From Trichosporon coremiiforme (taxonomy: Eukaryota > Basidiomycota > Tremellomycetes > Trichosporonales > Trichosporonaceae): a DNA stretch of 50,305 bases. This document shows, piece after piece, positions 1 through 10,687 of this stretch. Under the pieces are notes generated by a model, which did no database searches, was not told where the DNA came from, and was given only the letters and a program-made list of their open reading frames with translations. The stretch covers positions 1-50,305 of the forward strand of contig BCJJ01000062.1 in assembly GCA_039545355.1 (NCBI GenBank), in the 5' to 3' direction. The position numbers were made by a program, and so were the translations under genes. The number at the start of each line of letters is the position of its first letter. Position 1 is the first letter of the stretch.

Positions 1-596
1 GAGATCGACTCACCTCGTTCTTCAGCGACTGGCGGCGGGTCTCGTCATAGCCTGCATACCCTTCATGCTCGAGGATGTGGACGAAGTTGCCGACAGATCC
101 GATGATGGTCTCCCACGAGCCACACAGCTTGACGCCTCCGAGCTCCTTCGAGTCCCGCATCAGGGTGGCGAAGTACTCCTCACACGCCTTGATGTAGGCA
201 TCTCTGTGCCCAGGCTTCACAGCGTGCGTGATCTTCTCATGCATGTACTTGCCGCGGCCAACGATCTTGGAGTGCTGCCCAGGCGGCAGCCTCACATCAC
301 CCTCGGCTTTGGCCGACTCGGAGCCATAGATGATGGACTGCAAGGAAACGTCAGCTCCGGCGTGGTGGCGTCATGAGTGCCCTCGTGCTTACTCCTAGAA
401 GGCTACGGCCCGATGCAGAAGGAGCAGCTCCCTCGTCCTTTGCCTCGGCGGCGGCAGTGGCAGCGGCGCTTTCAGCGGCGGTGGGCTTATTCGGCGGATC
501 GCGTGCGATGACAGTGGCGTGGAAGGAGCGAGTGGAGGGCGAAACCAGCGACCGCAGAGCGGAAGCCGGGGAGTTGATAGCAGCCCTGCGAAGCAT
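1..596 (-). CDS. NIPSNAP-family mitochondrial protein, 3' part outside the window
   Basis: Exon 1 is 393-596 and exon 2 is 14-337, joined by a 55-nt intron (338-392); a GTGAGT donor at 13-8 shows that the gene continues off the left edge. The ATG at 596-594 opens a stretch rich in Arg, Ala and Ser with almost no acids (MLRRAAINSPASALRSLV), as expected of a mitochondrial presequence. Exon 2 carries the hallmarks of the NIPSNAP ferredoxin-like fold: VGRGKYMHEKITHAVKPGHR, then GSWETIIGSVGNFVHILEHE and GYAGYDETRR. The family is tied to mitochondrial homeostasis and mitophagy signalling in animals; the fungal role is poorly known. About 176 residues are visible, roughly the first NIPSNAP repeat. 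The family is clear; the exact role is not. It is divergent from ARS2, sharing a 545-bp intergenic region. Confidence 0.85.
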
Positions 597-1141
597 GACG
601 GGCGAGTTAGTAGAGATGTGGATGCAATCGCAAGGATGGCCAGGCGCGTTGTGTTTAAGTAACGGACGAGTCACGAGTGAGGTACTCGATTGCAGTCAGC
701 GGCTAATCGAACCCCAGGTCTCAGGCACATGATGTCAACGCGCAGTCGACGGCCCCGGATTGATGGTCATCGACTACCCGGTGAAGCCGGGGCTTAAAGG
801 GAGGACCATTTACTGTCCAATCGTTCATACGTGGCTTTTCGTGCCCATGCCCCCCACACTCGTATCACCTCGCCTGTGTGCCGCGAGCTCGTTGTATTGC
901 ACCTCGCGCGTCCACAGTCTCTTGCATCCTTGCGACCAGACTAGTAGCCTTTTGTTACTGCCCGCGAGTCGACCGCGCCCCTCGATAGAACGGCACTTCT
1001 CGCGACCCAGATTCGGCAACCCCTCCCGCACCGCCTTTGGGTTGGGTGTCGTAAATTCAGAACTTTGTGTCGCGATTGTCCGCCTCTTGAGTCGCAGCCG
1101 CTTTCGATCGAGCCTCACTCCGACCGCAACCATCCACCAAA
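597..1141. other. Divergent intergenic region, NIPSNAP / ARS2
   Basis: This 545-bp stretch separates two genes read away from each other, so it should hold both promoters. The ARS2 side turns pyrimidine-rich before the start codon. A TTCGATTAG stretch on the minus strand near 698-708 recalls a tRNA T-loop, but its flanks do not pair. I see no further gene. Confidence 0.6.
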
Positions 1142-3511
1142 ATGTCCGGGCTCCCACCCCGTCCACATGAGCCAGGGTCTCCCTTCCGCTCACCGGAGCG
1201 CGACCGCGACGATAGACGCCGCGACCTGCCTCCTCACGAGTCTCGGGGATACAGCCCAGACAGGCATTATGATGGCCGAAGGGAGTACGATGATCGCTGG
1301 GCAGACGACTATGGTGCGTTTTACCTGTAATCGAAAGCTGACCGTAGATCGGAAACGCAGACGCTCTCCCTCTCCCTCGTACTCGTCGCACCAGCGTCCT
1401 CGACTGCGGTCTCCGTCCCCTAACCGGTGGCCTGATCCTGCTTCGCTCGAGTACCTTTTGAACTTCAAACAGTTCGCGGAATGGTTCCGACACTCTCATC
1501 CCAAGACTGCCCGTGAGGACGACGAGGACCTGCGGCAGATTCGCGTAGGCGTGGAGACCGGAGCGTTACCAGAGTCTGTCCTCATCGAGAAGCATGGCAT
1601 GGCCAAGCGCTACGAGAGGTACAGGAAAGAGTACACTTCGAGACAGGTAGGCGGCAGCATATCTGATTCAGCTAACGGTAGCTCTTCACCATCTATCTGA
1701 CTCACCGTGACGAGGCTTGGTTCAAGGAGCGGTACTCTTCCAACGATGAGGCGCGTGCCCTCCGAAGACGGGTCAACCGTCAGGGCCGTGTTCCTACGGT
1801 TCTTCAGTACATCAACGAACTGAGGGACGGAAAGTGGGACGACGTCGACTTCGACCAGAAGGAGGACCAGAAGCCTCCGGTAGAGGAGCCAGAGGGTCTG
1901 GATCGCGCATTGGGAGATGACTCATACGATCCTCTCCGCATTGAGGTGCCACCCCGACCCGGACAGGTCTTCGTCAAGACGGTGCCGCCTTCAACGCGCC
2001 GCGTCGATCTCGAGGGTGTGTTTGCCAAGCACCCAGGCTTCCAGTGGCTGGCTCTATCGGATCCTTCTGCGAAGCGCGGCTTCCACCGCGTTGGTTGGGC
2101 GCAGTACGAGGAGGGCGTCAACGTGGAGGAGGCCGTCGACACCATCGACTCGTCAAAGATTGACAACTTCACCTTCCACATGGGAGTCAACGCTACACCC
2201 ATCGTCGGACGTATCCGTGTCGCCCCGTCGCTTACAGGCAACTTGCAGCGATTGGAGCAGGATCTTTCGTACGCGCGTGAGCTGGCTCGCACTCTCGAGG
2301 ACGAGCTCATGGAGGAGACTTCCCCCGCGCCCGAGGACGCCGAGAAGCCTGAGGGCGAAGCTGATAGCGCGCCCAAGGACGCTACGCCTGGACTTAGGGA
2401 ACGGGGCAGCGAAGTCGTTGAGGATGTCATCGCCAGATTGCTCGCAAGCTCCGGACTTGACGGGGAAGACCTCGATGAAGAGCAGTCGATCCGCAAGGTG
2501 AGGTGCATGGTGCGCCCTAAGCTGACATCGCAGGCAAAGATCTCGCTCGACCAGTACATTGCTTACCTCCGTCACGGTCTCAGCACCTGCTACTACTGCG
2601 TTGTGCCGACTTCCTTCCCTGAAGAGCTGCACCGCAAGTGCGTCGGACACATTCGTGCGCGCGCGGACGATGGAGAGGGCGAGAACGGCCACGACCGCGA
2701 CGAGCGTGACAGGTCGGAGATCAAGAATGATGAGGAGGACAACCACGACCACCACGAGGGCGACGAGCGTGACCGGAGGGAGGGGCCAACCAGCAAGCGA
2801 TACACGTTCCCCACCAAGAGCAACGATGAGCGCTGGATTGAGACCTTAGATCTGAAAGTGCGGTCTCTCATTGAGGACGTTAACGTCGCCGACTATGGGG
2901 GCCGGGACCTGGAAGATGAGACGAAGAGACTGACTGCTCCGCACATCAAGCAGGAGGAAGCAGACAAGTACCGCTGCAAGCAGTGCACCAAGCTCTTCCG
3001 TGCGCCGGAGTTCGTCATCAAGCACATGGCTACCAAGCATCCCGAATTGACGAAAGACAAGCTGGAGGATCTTGCTGTGTTCAATGCGTTCTGCCTTGAC
3101 CCTCAGCACCTGCAGCCTTCGAGCACCACTCCTGCTGCTATCGATGACCAGCTGCCTCTGGCCCCGGGCACCCTCCCTGCGTTCAACCCTGCCAAGGCTG
3201 CTCAGGCGATGTTCAACCAGTCGGGCTCGCAGAGTGGCGGCTTCAACATGGCCATGCAGCAGCAGATGATGATGATGATGCAGATGCAGATGATGATGCA
3301 GGGTGGAGGTCAAGGCAGCAGCAGTAGCATGCCTGGGGGACCGAGCTTCGGCACGACTCCCAGTGGTGCTAAGGCTAGCCGCGACTTTGATCCTGCCTCG
3401 CTGCCTCCTGCGCCCCCCGGAGGAGAGGACCCTCGTGCAAGGCGAGGTCGCGTCAGCTACCACGACCTGGATGAGCCGGGAGCTGGCGGTGACGGAGGTC
3501 TTCCTTATTAG
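1142..3511 (+). CDS. ARS2/SERRATE-family nuclear RNA effector
   Basis: Exons 1142-1313, 1348-1646, 1682-2497 and 2534-3511 give 754 residues. The introns are 34, 35 and 36 nt with CTGAC or CTAAC branch motifs. The N-terminus is rich in Arg, Asp and Ser (residues 1-80). The SERRATE/Ars2 N-terminal domain follows (SLEYLLNFKQFAEWFRHSHP, then FTIYLTHRDEAWFKERY). A central RNA-recognition-like part follows, then a C2H2 finger near residues 576-600 (YRCKQCTKLFRAPEFVIKHM). The C-terminus has a Met/Gln run and an Arg-rich tail. The family links the nuclear cap-binding complex to RNA processing, export or decay. The third intron (2498-2533) keeps the reading frame and has no stop, so an unspliced reading would add 12 residues just before the conserved ISLDQYIAYLR helix; its GTGAGG donor and GCTGACATCGCAG end argue for splicing. 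Confidence 0.88.
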
Positions 3512-3699
3512 TCCATAACTACATAGTTCATGTATAAGTACCCGAACCTGTGACATGAGCGGAAAGCCGTACCGTGGAGCTGGAGATACATGCGGCTATC
3601 GAGGTGGAGGTTTATTTCCCACGGTGGTTGCAGCCAGTAGATGATTGCTGAGATTTCAGAAATCTGCGGCAGGTCCAGCAAATATCAACAACCACAGCC

Positions 3700-6027
3700 A
3701 TGAGCAGCCTGACAGGAGAGACGCTGCTCTCTCTGCTGAACGCGCTTCAGGTGCCATCGACTGCAGCCCTGGAGCTGCTCCAGACTCATCGTCCTTTGTG
3801 GCGTCCATCACAGCTTCCCTCATCCGTGTCAAAATGGATCACCCGGCTCAACACCAGTGTGAGCTCCCGCGATCCTCTCGCTTGTGATCTGGCCGCCGAG
3901 GTAGTCCGCCAAGATGAGGAGGGCTATGCAGCGGCTCAGTGCGGAAAGGCTTGGATGGGAGCGTGTCTCGGTGCTCTGAACGTGAGTTGCTGCTGCTTAT
4001 GGAGCTGACCACAGTCGAACGACACTGCGGCCGACACTCTGCCGGCGTTCTTGAATCTTGCCCAGGCTCTGGTCGCGGCGGCACCGCAGGCGCCTCAGTT
4101 CGAGCGTGAGGTTGTCCACCCGGCACTGGGTAAGCTGGCTGTAGGCTGCACGAAACAGATCGAGCGTCTGCAGAAGGAGTCGTCTGTTCTCCCAGTCCTG
4201 ACGGCCATGCGCGGTCTGCTCCTTTCGTCCCCTGCTGTGTTCCGACCGACGGCCAACACTCTCCGTCCTATCCTCTACAACATGCTGCTGAGCGGACCGG
4301 AGGTCTTCCGTTTCCCCGCGGCAGACCTGCTGTCGGTGCTCCACTTCACGAGCGGCAAGGCTGGTGCGCCGGCAGCATGGAGCAGCGAGATGAAGGATGC
4401 GCTTGGCGGCGTGAGCGCTAGCATCTCTGCGTTGACGGCGGACGCATGGGAGGAGGAGCCGCTGCGTGCTCCTGCTTTCCCTGCCCCGGCTTCGTTCCCG
4501 ACTCCGCCCATGGACCCGCTGGCGCGCACTGTGACCTCGGTCGCTAGCATCGAGGGCTACATCGAGGCGTGTGTTGCTCTCCTCACTGTTCCCGCCAACC
4601 GCCCCGTTCCCGTCCCCCTCGCGCAGGTGATCAGCGTGGCCCTTCGCCTTCTTGCTCTCAGCCTCGACTCGCCTATGGCCCCCCACATCTCACCGGCGCA
4701 CCGTGCCGCACTCCTGTCGTCTCTCCCTCGACTCTGGAACGCCGGGGTGCTCCTTCTAGCCTCGGCCATCACCGTTTGTGGTGACCACGTTCTTCCTCAC
4801 CTTGGAGCCATCCTTGAGCACACCGTCTACCTCCTCGAGCACATTCCGGCTACGATGACCGAGTCCCGCCTGAGGCTCCTGCACCTGCACTCTTTCCTGC
4901 TCGAGCAGATCCCTGCCGCCGTTCTTCCCCTCGAGTACACCCAGCGTCTGCTCAAGTTTGCGCTCGGTGTGATGGGCTCCGTTATGGAGCAGAAGCAGCC
5001 CACTGCTAGCGCTGTGAAGAAGGGCAAGAAGCGCGCACGTGGACAGGAGGACGCGCTCATCGGTGGACTCGAGGGCCGTGCTCCCAAGCCGGTCTCGGAG
5101 GAGGTCGCCAATGTTGTCATTGCTGCGCTCGACCTGACGCCGCGCCTGCACCGGGCCCCCCTCCTCCCTGCGTCGCATCTGACGCTATCCCTTCGCCTGC
5201 ATATCAGCATGTACCTGACACTTCCGTCGCGGACCGCCTCGTTCGTTTCGCCGACAAGCTTGCCGAAGCTCATTTCGGCTGTCACGAGCGCACTCGAAGG
5301 CGCTACGGCACTCTCCCTGTCTGGAACGGCGCGCGACATCCGCACCCTGCTTCTGTCGATTCTCCCGCCAACGACTACAACCGATCTCCTCCTCCACCCC
5401 GCTCTGCCGCCGATGTCCCGTCCGGCGCCCCCCCTCTCGCAACTGCAGTTCATTCAGGAGAGCGAGGAGGAGCGCAAGCTCCGTCGCGAGCTTGGCTACT
5501 CGAACGGCGATGACGAGAGCGAGGACGAGGATGATGAGATGGCTGTCGACGAGCCGGCGGTTAAGAGGGTGAACGTCCAGTCTGTCACCATGCAGAAGGT
5601 CAGCCCCCTGGAGGCTGTCGCGCAGAGCGTCTCCGCCGAGGTCCTCACCGTTCCCACGCCGGCTCTGAAGACTGCACCGGGAGCGCCCGTCCCCTTCGGA
5701 AGTGTCGCGCCCGTGGCGACCAGCGCGCCTGCGGCCCCCGCTCCGGTGCCCTTCGGCTCCACTCCCGCACCTGCTCCAGTCTCGGTGCCCACGCCCGTCG
5801 AGACTCCTGCTGCCGCTACTCCTGTGGCGGAGGTCAGCGCTGTTCCGGCCGTGCCGTTCATGTCTGCGCCGAGCTCCAAGCCGGTGTCTTCTTCCTCGGT
5901 ACTCGACCCACCGCCGCCTGTGGCCGAAGTGGCCATGGTCGCGGACGAGGAGGACGATGATGACGAGGCGATGCCCGAGCTCGACAGCGGAAGCAGTGAC
6001 GAGGAGGGCGACGACGATGACGAGTAG
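3700..6027 (+). CDS. RIX1: RIX1/PELP1-family pre-rRNA processing factor
   Basis: Exons 3700-3981 and 4015-6027 give 764 residues; the single intron is 33 nt with GTGAGT and GCTGACCACAG. The N-terminus (ETLLSLLNALQ, then LLQTHRPLWR) matches the RIX1/PELP1 N-terminal domain. A long alpha-helical, probably HEAT-like body follows, and the last 150 residues are Pro/Ala/Val-rich and end in a strongly acidic tail (DEEDDDDEAMPELD, EEGDDDDE). Rix1 with Ipi1 and Ipi3 forms the nuclear complex that acts with the Rea1/Mdn1 AAA ATPase in ITS2 processing and release of pre-60S particles. The acidic tail resembles that of animal PELP1. It is convergent with the methyltransferase gene, only 78 bp apart. The assignment rests on the N-terminal domain, overall length and tail. 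Confidence 0.8.
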
Positions 6028-6105
6028 ACATGACACAATAGATACAGATGTAGGCTATGCAGGGTATACCAGTTCTCTAAAACTCTAAGATGCCAATGAG
6101 CGACA

Positions 6106-6813
6106 CTAAGCTGACGCGGTGGACTCCTCCTTCTTCCCTCGATACTTTGCCTTCCAGATCTCGACACCCTCCCAGCCGTCGCCCTTCTTCCATCCCCAAA
6201 CCCGCTCAACGGCTTTGACGATACGGTTGGCATTGATGCGCTTCACGTCAAAGCCAAGCTCCTTCCCCCTCTCGTACGCCGACTCCATAAGCCGGGGATC
6301 ACGATTCTCGACCGCGACGTAGCTCGTGGTAGCTGGGCCAGAATACCGCGCGACAGTGTTCCAGAGCGGGTCGACGAGGTCGGGCGTATAGATCGTGTCG
6401 GCAGTGACGATAATGTCAAAGTCTCCCTCCAGCGGGGGCGGGTCGAGCCAGTCGACCTTCGTGACGGCGACAGATCCCAGCGCCCAGTTCGCCTTCATGT
6501 TACTCTCGAGGATGGCGACGACAGGGTCAATGTCGCTGCTGAGCACGTCGTACCCCATCTCGGCTAACGTGAGGGAGAGCAGCCCGACGCCCGCGCCGAG
6601 CTCCAACGCGCGCAGCTTCGGCTCCTTGTTGCGCGAGTCGGCGCCGTGCTTTGCCAGATACGCTGAGAGGACCTGCGCGCCCAGCCAGAGTGTCGTGCCC
6701 GTCGTGCCCTCGCCTTGGTCGCGGGCGCGCTGGTTCAGGAGGGCAGTGTTGCCGCCGGGCAGCGGGTGGTGGAGTACCGGCAGATTCTTCGTCTCGGGAG
6801 CCGGGAGCGCCAT
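6106..6813 (-). CDS. METTL21/Efm6-type protein lysine methyltransferase
   Basis: One exon of 235 residues. Motif I of the seven-beta-strand SAM fold is LELGAGVGLLSLTLAEMGYD, followed by an acidic end of beta 2 (SSDID) and DFDIIVTADTIYTPDL, the post-II motif of the METTL21 group (related to METTL16-like I-x-x-x-D-x-x-Y arrangements). A Trp pair upstream (TTLWLGAQVL) is also typical. Members methylate single lysines on translation factors, Hsp70 or VCP; yeast Efm6 acts on eEF1A. Which substrate applies here cannot be read from sequence. I took the ATG at 6813-6811; the open frame extends upstream to 6903 but without another ATG. It shares a 248-bp divergent promoter with the aminotransferase gene. 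Confidence 0.8.
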   Translation of the reverse strand: MALPAPETKNLPVLHHPLPGGNTALLNQRARDQGEGTTGTTLWLGAQVLSAYLAKHGADSRNKEPKLRALELGAGVGLLSLTLAEMGYDVLSSDIDPVVAILESNMKANWALGSVAVTKVDWLDPPPLEGDFDIIVTADTIYTPDLVDPLWNTVARYSGPATTSYVAVENRDPRLMESAYERGKELGFDVKRINANRIVKAVERVWGWKKGDGWEGVEIWKAKYRGKKEESTASA

Positions 6814-7061
6814 GGTGAGTTGATGGCGGCTGGAGGAGTGGTTGAGACGAAGGCAAGGGGAGGGCGGACGATGCAACCTCCGTGCACTGGGGAGGTGGAC
6901 CAAAGTTCAAGCCAAGAAATTGTTTACAGGACCGGATAAAGCTCGGAAGGACCCTGATCGGCGTCGTCCGGGGCCGTCCTCCACCTCTGGGCATGATGCA
7001 ACACACTGTGACGCCCACCTGCGCTGATGGAACTGATCTGCATCTCCAAGTCTTTCACATC

Positions 7062-8490
7062 ATGACCGTGACCGAGAACGAAGCTCTCCAGACCGCTCTC
7101 GCAAAGGCAGAAGCAGAGTATGTCGCCGCGAATCCCCGCTCTCTCGAGGCGTTCAAGACGGCCTCGGCCAACCTCCCCGGTGGGGGGACGCGAGCGACAC
7201 TCGCCGCAGCCCCCTTCCCTCTCTACGTCTCCTCAGCGCAAGGCGGCAAACTTAACACCGTAGAAGGGCGAGAGTATCGTGACTTGTAAGCTAGCCAGTA
7301 CCCCAGAGCAAGAGCTGACACCAGCGTGTCCGACTACACGTCCGGCATCTATGGCCACTCCCACCCCGTGCTCCTGCAGGCGATTTCGGAAGGACTCAAG
7401 AACGGGCTGCAGCTGGGTGCACACAACCAGAACGAGGCACGGCTTGCGTCAGGCCTCTGCTCCAGGTTCCCGTCCATGGACAAGGTCCGCTTCGCCAACT
7501 CGGGCACCGAGGCGAATATGCTCGCCATTTCGGCAGCGCTGAAATACACGGGGAGGAAGAAGGTGCTCGTGTTCGAGAAGGCGTATCACGGCTCTCTGCT
7601 GAGCTTTGGAGAAAGGGAGGCAAAGACGAGTCTCCGTGCGCCCTTCGTGAGCTTCGTGATCGCCAATGCTAGCTGACAACAGGACTTCCTCTTTGCAGAG
7701 TACAACAACACCGCGTCTGTCGACGAGGCACTCAAGGGCAACGAAGGAGAAATCGGCGCCATCATCGTTGAACCCATGCTCGGCGCCGGCGGCGGGGTGA
7801 GTTTGCTCGCCGTGGTATCCTAACTCTCAGGTCCCCGGCGACCACACCTTCCTCCAGCATCTCCGAGACGTCGCGACGCGCAACGGCGCCATCCTTATCT
7901 TCGACGAGGTGCAGACCTCCCGTCTCTCAATCGGGGGCCGACAGCTTCTCCTCGGCATCACGCCCGACATGACAACGGTGGGCAAATACTACGGCGGCGG
8001 GTTCGCCTTTGGTGCTTTTGGCGGCAAGGCGGCCATCATGGATATGTAAGTTTTGCTGCTGTCGCGCTTAGCTGACATCAGGTTTGACACGAGCCAGCCA
8101 GGCGCCATCGGGCATGGGGGCACGTTCAACAACTCGCCCCTGACTATGGCGGCGGGCGCGGCCGCGCTGGAACACATCCTCACGCCTGATGCGCTGAGGG
8201 AGCTGAATGAGCTGGGGGATTACCTCCGGGACAAGGTTAATGGGGATTGCGAGAAGAAAGGGATTAACCTGCGGTTGACGGGCTTGGGGAGCGTGAACTG
8301 CATCAAGGGACCGAACTCTCCGGAGGCGAAGCGGCTCGTGTATTTTGGCCTCATTGAACGTGGGTTCTGGGCCGACCAGAGGGGCACCGTCGTCCTCAAC
8401 CTGACCACGACCAGGGAGGACGTGGATGCCTACGCTGGGGCGCTTGTAGAAGTAGCGGAGCAGGTACAGGTAGTGGGCGGACTCGCGTGA
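7062..8490 (+). CDS. Glutamate-1-semialdehyde aminomutase-like class III aminotransferase
   Basis: Exons 7062-7285, 7325-7646, 7683-7796, 7831-8045 and 8082-8490 give 427 residues; the introns are 39, 36, 34 and 36 nt. The fold-type I PLP features are all present: NLPGGGTRA near the N-terminus, [20 protein letters not shown] for cofactor phosphate contact, [22 protein letters not shown] with the PLP-pairing Asp, and [17 protein letters not shown] with the Schiff-base Lys, then [11 protein letters not shown]. This pattern is closest to the HemL/GSA aminomutase branch. Fungi make 5-aminolevulinate by the glycine (Shemin) route and have no glutamyl-tRNA reductase, so a true HemL role is unlikely; substrate unknown. 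The N-terminus has no clear targeting signal. It is convergent with TMEM14, 84 bp away. Confidence 0.85.
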
Positions 8491-8574
8491 TGTAAGCTTG
8501 TGTTAGTTGTCCCGTAAGCGACCGGTGATCTGCACAAAGCCGATCCTTTTCCCAAAGCTGCATCATAGATTCCT

Positions 8575-9120
8575 TTACTGGGGGATGCGTGCGCCATACC
8601 GGAACAGCATGAGGAGGGAGAGGACCTGGGGTCAGTTCAGCCGCTGTTGAACAACATACAGTGACTGTCTGTCAGCTTTGCAGTATCTCTCAAACTCACC
8701 AAGGCCAGCCGGCATAAACTTGTGCGACCTAATAAAGCGCATGCCCATGATACCGCTGAGGGCAAAGGTGACGACTGCGGGTCAGATATAGTTATCAGAT
8801 AAGCCGTGCCCACCGGGCGTGGGCGTTCGTGGACTCACTCAGGGACAGGCGGACGTTGCGGGGGTTCTTGGTGACGAGCTGGGTGTCAGTTCTTACGGAG
8901 CCTTCATAACTCACGTAGGCACCGATGGCGGCGAGGAGACCAGAGAGACCGCCCATCGCGAGCGAGGCAACAGAGCCCTTCTTGATGTATCCCATCGCGC
9001 CGCCCGCGGCGATGATGGCGGCGTAGATGAAGCCTGCCTGTCAGCTTGTTCCCGACGAAAAGGTTCTATGAGCTCACCGAGATAGTCGATCTCGTTCTGC
9101 TGGGTGACTGCGGTAGGCAT
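8575..9120 (-). CDS. TMEM14-family small membrane protein
   Basis: Six exons read from 9120 down: 9078-9120, 8915-9033, 8839-8878, 8700-8774, 8660-8664 and 8575-8625. They sum to 333 nt, 110 residues. The family signature is complete: GFIYAAIIAAGGAMGYIKKGS, SLAMGGLSGLLAAIGAY, KNPRNVRLSL, FALSGIMGMRF and KFMPAGL, with four hydrophobic segments. TMEM14 proteins sit in the mitochondrial inner membrane; vertebrate TMEM14C helps protoporphyrinogen import for heme synthesis, and the fungal role is unproven. The fifth exon is only 5 nt (TCACT), flanked by 35- and 34-nt introns with excellent signals (GTGAGT...CTGACAGACAG and GTATGT...CTGACCCCAG). Without it the frame after MPAGL breaks. The 36-nt intron 8879-8914 is in frame and stop-free. 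Confidence 0.85.
8660..8664 (-). other. 5-nt microexon of the TMEM14 gene
   Basis: On the minus strand the five bases TCACT lie between an acceptor ending GCTGACAGACAG and a donor starting GTATGT. Inclusion joins ...PAGL to VT and then VLSLLMLFRYG in frame. Direct joining of the neighbouring exons would shift the frame and destroy the last hydrophobic segment. Confidence 0.7.
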
Positions 9121-9555
9121 CTTGGGTTGTTGTGAGTGATGTGGTGGTGCTGGAAGAGACGAGGGAAGGACGGAAAAGGTGCGTTGAAACACGACCTTGA
9201 AGGATCGGTGTGGAGACCCCGGGCTGAGCCCTCTGTTCCTTCCTCGCCGAATAGCCTTGGCAGCGGCCTGGCTTCTAGATGCCCGATCCCCGAACGCTGG
9301 CTCCAATCAGTACCGGTGCACCAGTACTTCGGGTCCGTCTTGCAACTCATGTGATCAGTGACGCTGTTCTCATTCGCTCGAGGGCGCAGGTCATTGGGAC
9401 ATTGTGGGGTTCAAGTTTGCATGACCAGAGATGTACAAGTAGCTACTTCTCCAATCGGGTGTGTTGTCAACCTCTCCTTTATCTCCTCCAAACGAGAGGT
9501 GTCAAGATGGCACCATCTGCATTTTTTAAAAAGTAAAGTATGGGGGGTTGGAGGC
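9121..9555. other. Gene-free stretch between TMEM14 start and STM1 stop
   Basis: This 435-bp stretch must carry the TMEM14 promoter and the STM1 3' untranslated region. It has an A/T-rich run at 9521-9540 (TTTTTTAAAAAGTAAAG) next to the STM1 end, a possible 3'-end signal. I see no open frame with family features. Confidence 0.5.
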
Positions 9556-10687
9556 TTACTTCGAGCCAAGGGCGGGGAACGACGACTCGTCGTTGGCGTC
9601 AACGGCGGCCTGGCGGGGGCCACGGGCGGCGCCGCGGGCGTTACCGCGGGGGGCTCCCTGGCCACGGGCGGCACCGCGGTTGCCGCCACGTCCGCGACCG
9701 GCGGGGCGCTCAGTGCGGGGAGCACGAGCGGGCTGGGCGAACTGTCCGTCGACGGGGATGAAGATCTTCTCCTTCTTGGCCTTGGCCTCCTTCTCAGCCT
9801 TGGGCTTGGCCTTGCCGACGAAGAACTCCTCGGGGTCCTCGCGCTTGAACTCGGTGCCCTTGGCCTCCTCAGAGACCTGACGGGCCTCCTTCTTGCCGAG
9901 GTTGCCAGAGAGGGCCGCCTCAGCCCGCTCGGCGAGGTACTGGTCGAGGGTCTTGGAGTTGTCCTCGGGCTCAGCCTCCTCGGTCTCCTCCTCAGGGGCG
10001 GCGGCGTCGGCGACGGCGTCCTTCTCACCCTGGTTCTCGGCGGTCAGCTCAGCCTTGCCCTCGTCGTTGTTCCAGGTCTCGGTGGGCTTCTTCTCGCCGG
10101 CGGGGGCGGCAGCGCCGCCACGGGCACCACCACGGGCACCCTTGCCGCCACGGGCAGCGCCGGGGGCGCGCGAGCGGGGGCCGGTGTGGGTGCGGTCCTC
10201 ACGGGGGCCCTTGGTGTGGCGGTCACGGCCCTGGTGCTCCTTCCTAGGGGGGGCTGAAAAGGTTAGTACTTGTCCAGCATGTGATCAGACACGATGGGTC
10301 ACGGGACGTCCGGAGGAAGTCGATGCGACTCGACAACGACATGGCTCGCACATCCCATGACCCAACAGTGTCGCGAAACTCACCGACACGCTCGCCCTCA
10401 AAGCCGTCGTTACCACCCTCAACGGCGCGCTCCTCGCGGTAGACGTTGCGGGGTCCGCCGCGCGAGGGGTAGCGCGCACCACGGCCGCCCTTGGGGGCAG
10501 CGCCGGGGACGACCTTGGGCTGCTGCGAAGCGGGGGCAGGGGTAGCCTTAGCCTTGGAGGCAGCGGCGGGGGCGCCGGCAGAGCGCTCCTCACCGTCGTC
10601 TGAAAGTCAGATGCTATCCATCAATCGCCGGGAATCTCAATACGCACCACCGAGGAGGTCGAAGGGGTTCTTAGAGACCACGGACAT
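9556..10687 (-). CDS. STM1: STM1/SERBP1-like ribosome-associated RNA-binding protein
   Basis: Exons read from 10687 down: 10648-10687, 10384-10599 and 9556-10253 give 317 residues. The protein starts MSVVSKNPFDLLGDDGEE, the usual Stm1 opening, then basic RGG-like patches (GGRGARYPSRGGPRNVYREE; GPRSRAPGAARGGKGARGG), a HABP4/PAI-RBP1-type middle (ETWNNDEGKAEL, KTLDQYLAERA), and an Arg/Gly-rich end closing with ESSFPALGSK. Stm1/SERBP1 binds the 40S mRNA channel and eEF2, holding idle 80S ribosomes together in starvation. Intron 2 (10254-10383, 130 nt) has a perfect TACTAAC branch site, unlike the mini-introns around it. The eEF2 gene, its physical partner in the family, lies in the same window, but this is likely chance. 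Confidence 0.85.

Noticed and set aside
690..740. Possible tRNA on the minus strand (GGGGTTCGATTAGCC)
   Set aside because: The bases on either side of the T-loop-like heptamer cannot pair as a T-arm, and no acceptor stem or A box is seen.
6814..6903. 30-residue Arg-rich N-terminal extension of the methyltransferase as a mitochondrial targeting form
   Set aside because: The upstream open frame has no ATG (the codon at its end is TTG), so the extension lacks a normal start.
7062..9120. Heme operon-like grouping of the HemL-like gene with TMEM14 (linked to heme in animals)
   Set aside because: The genes are merely convergent neighbours, fungi do not use HemL for heme, and chance adjacency is the simpler reading.
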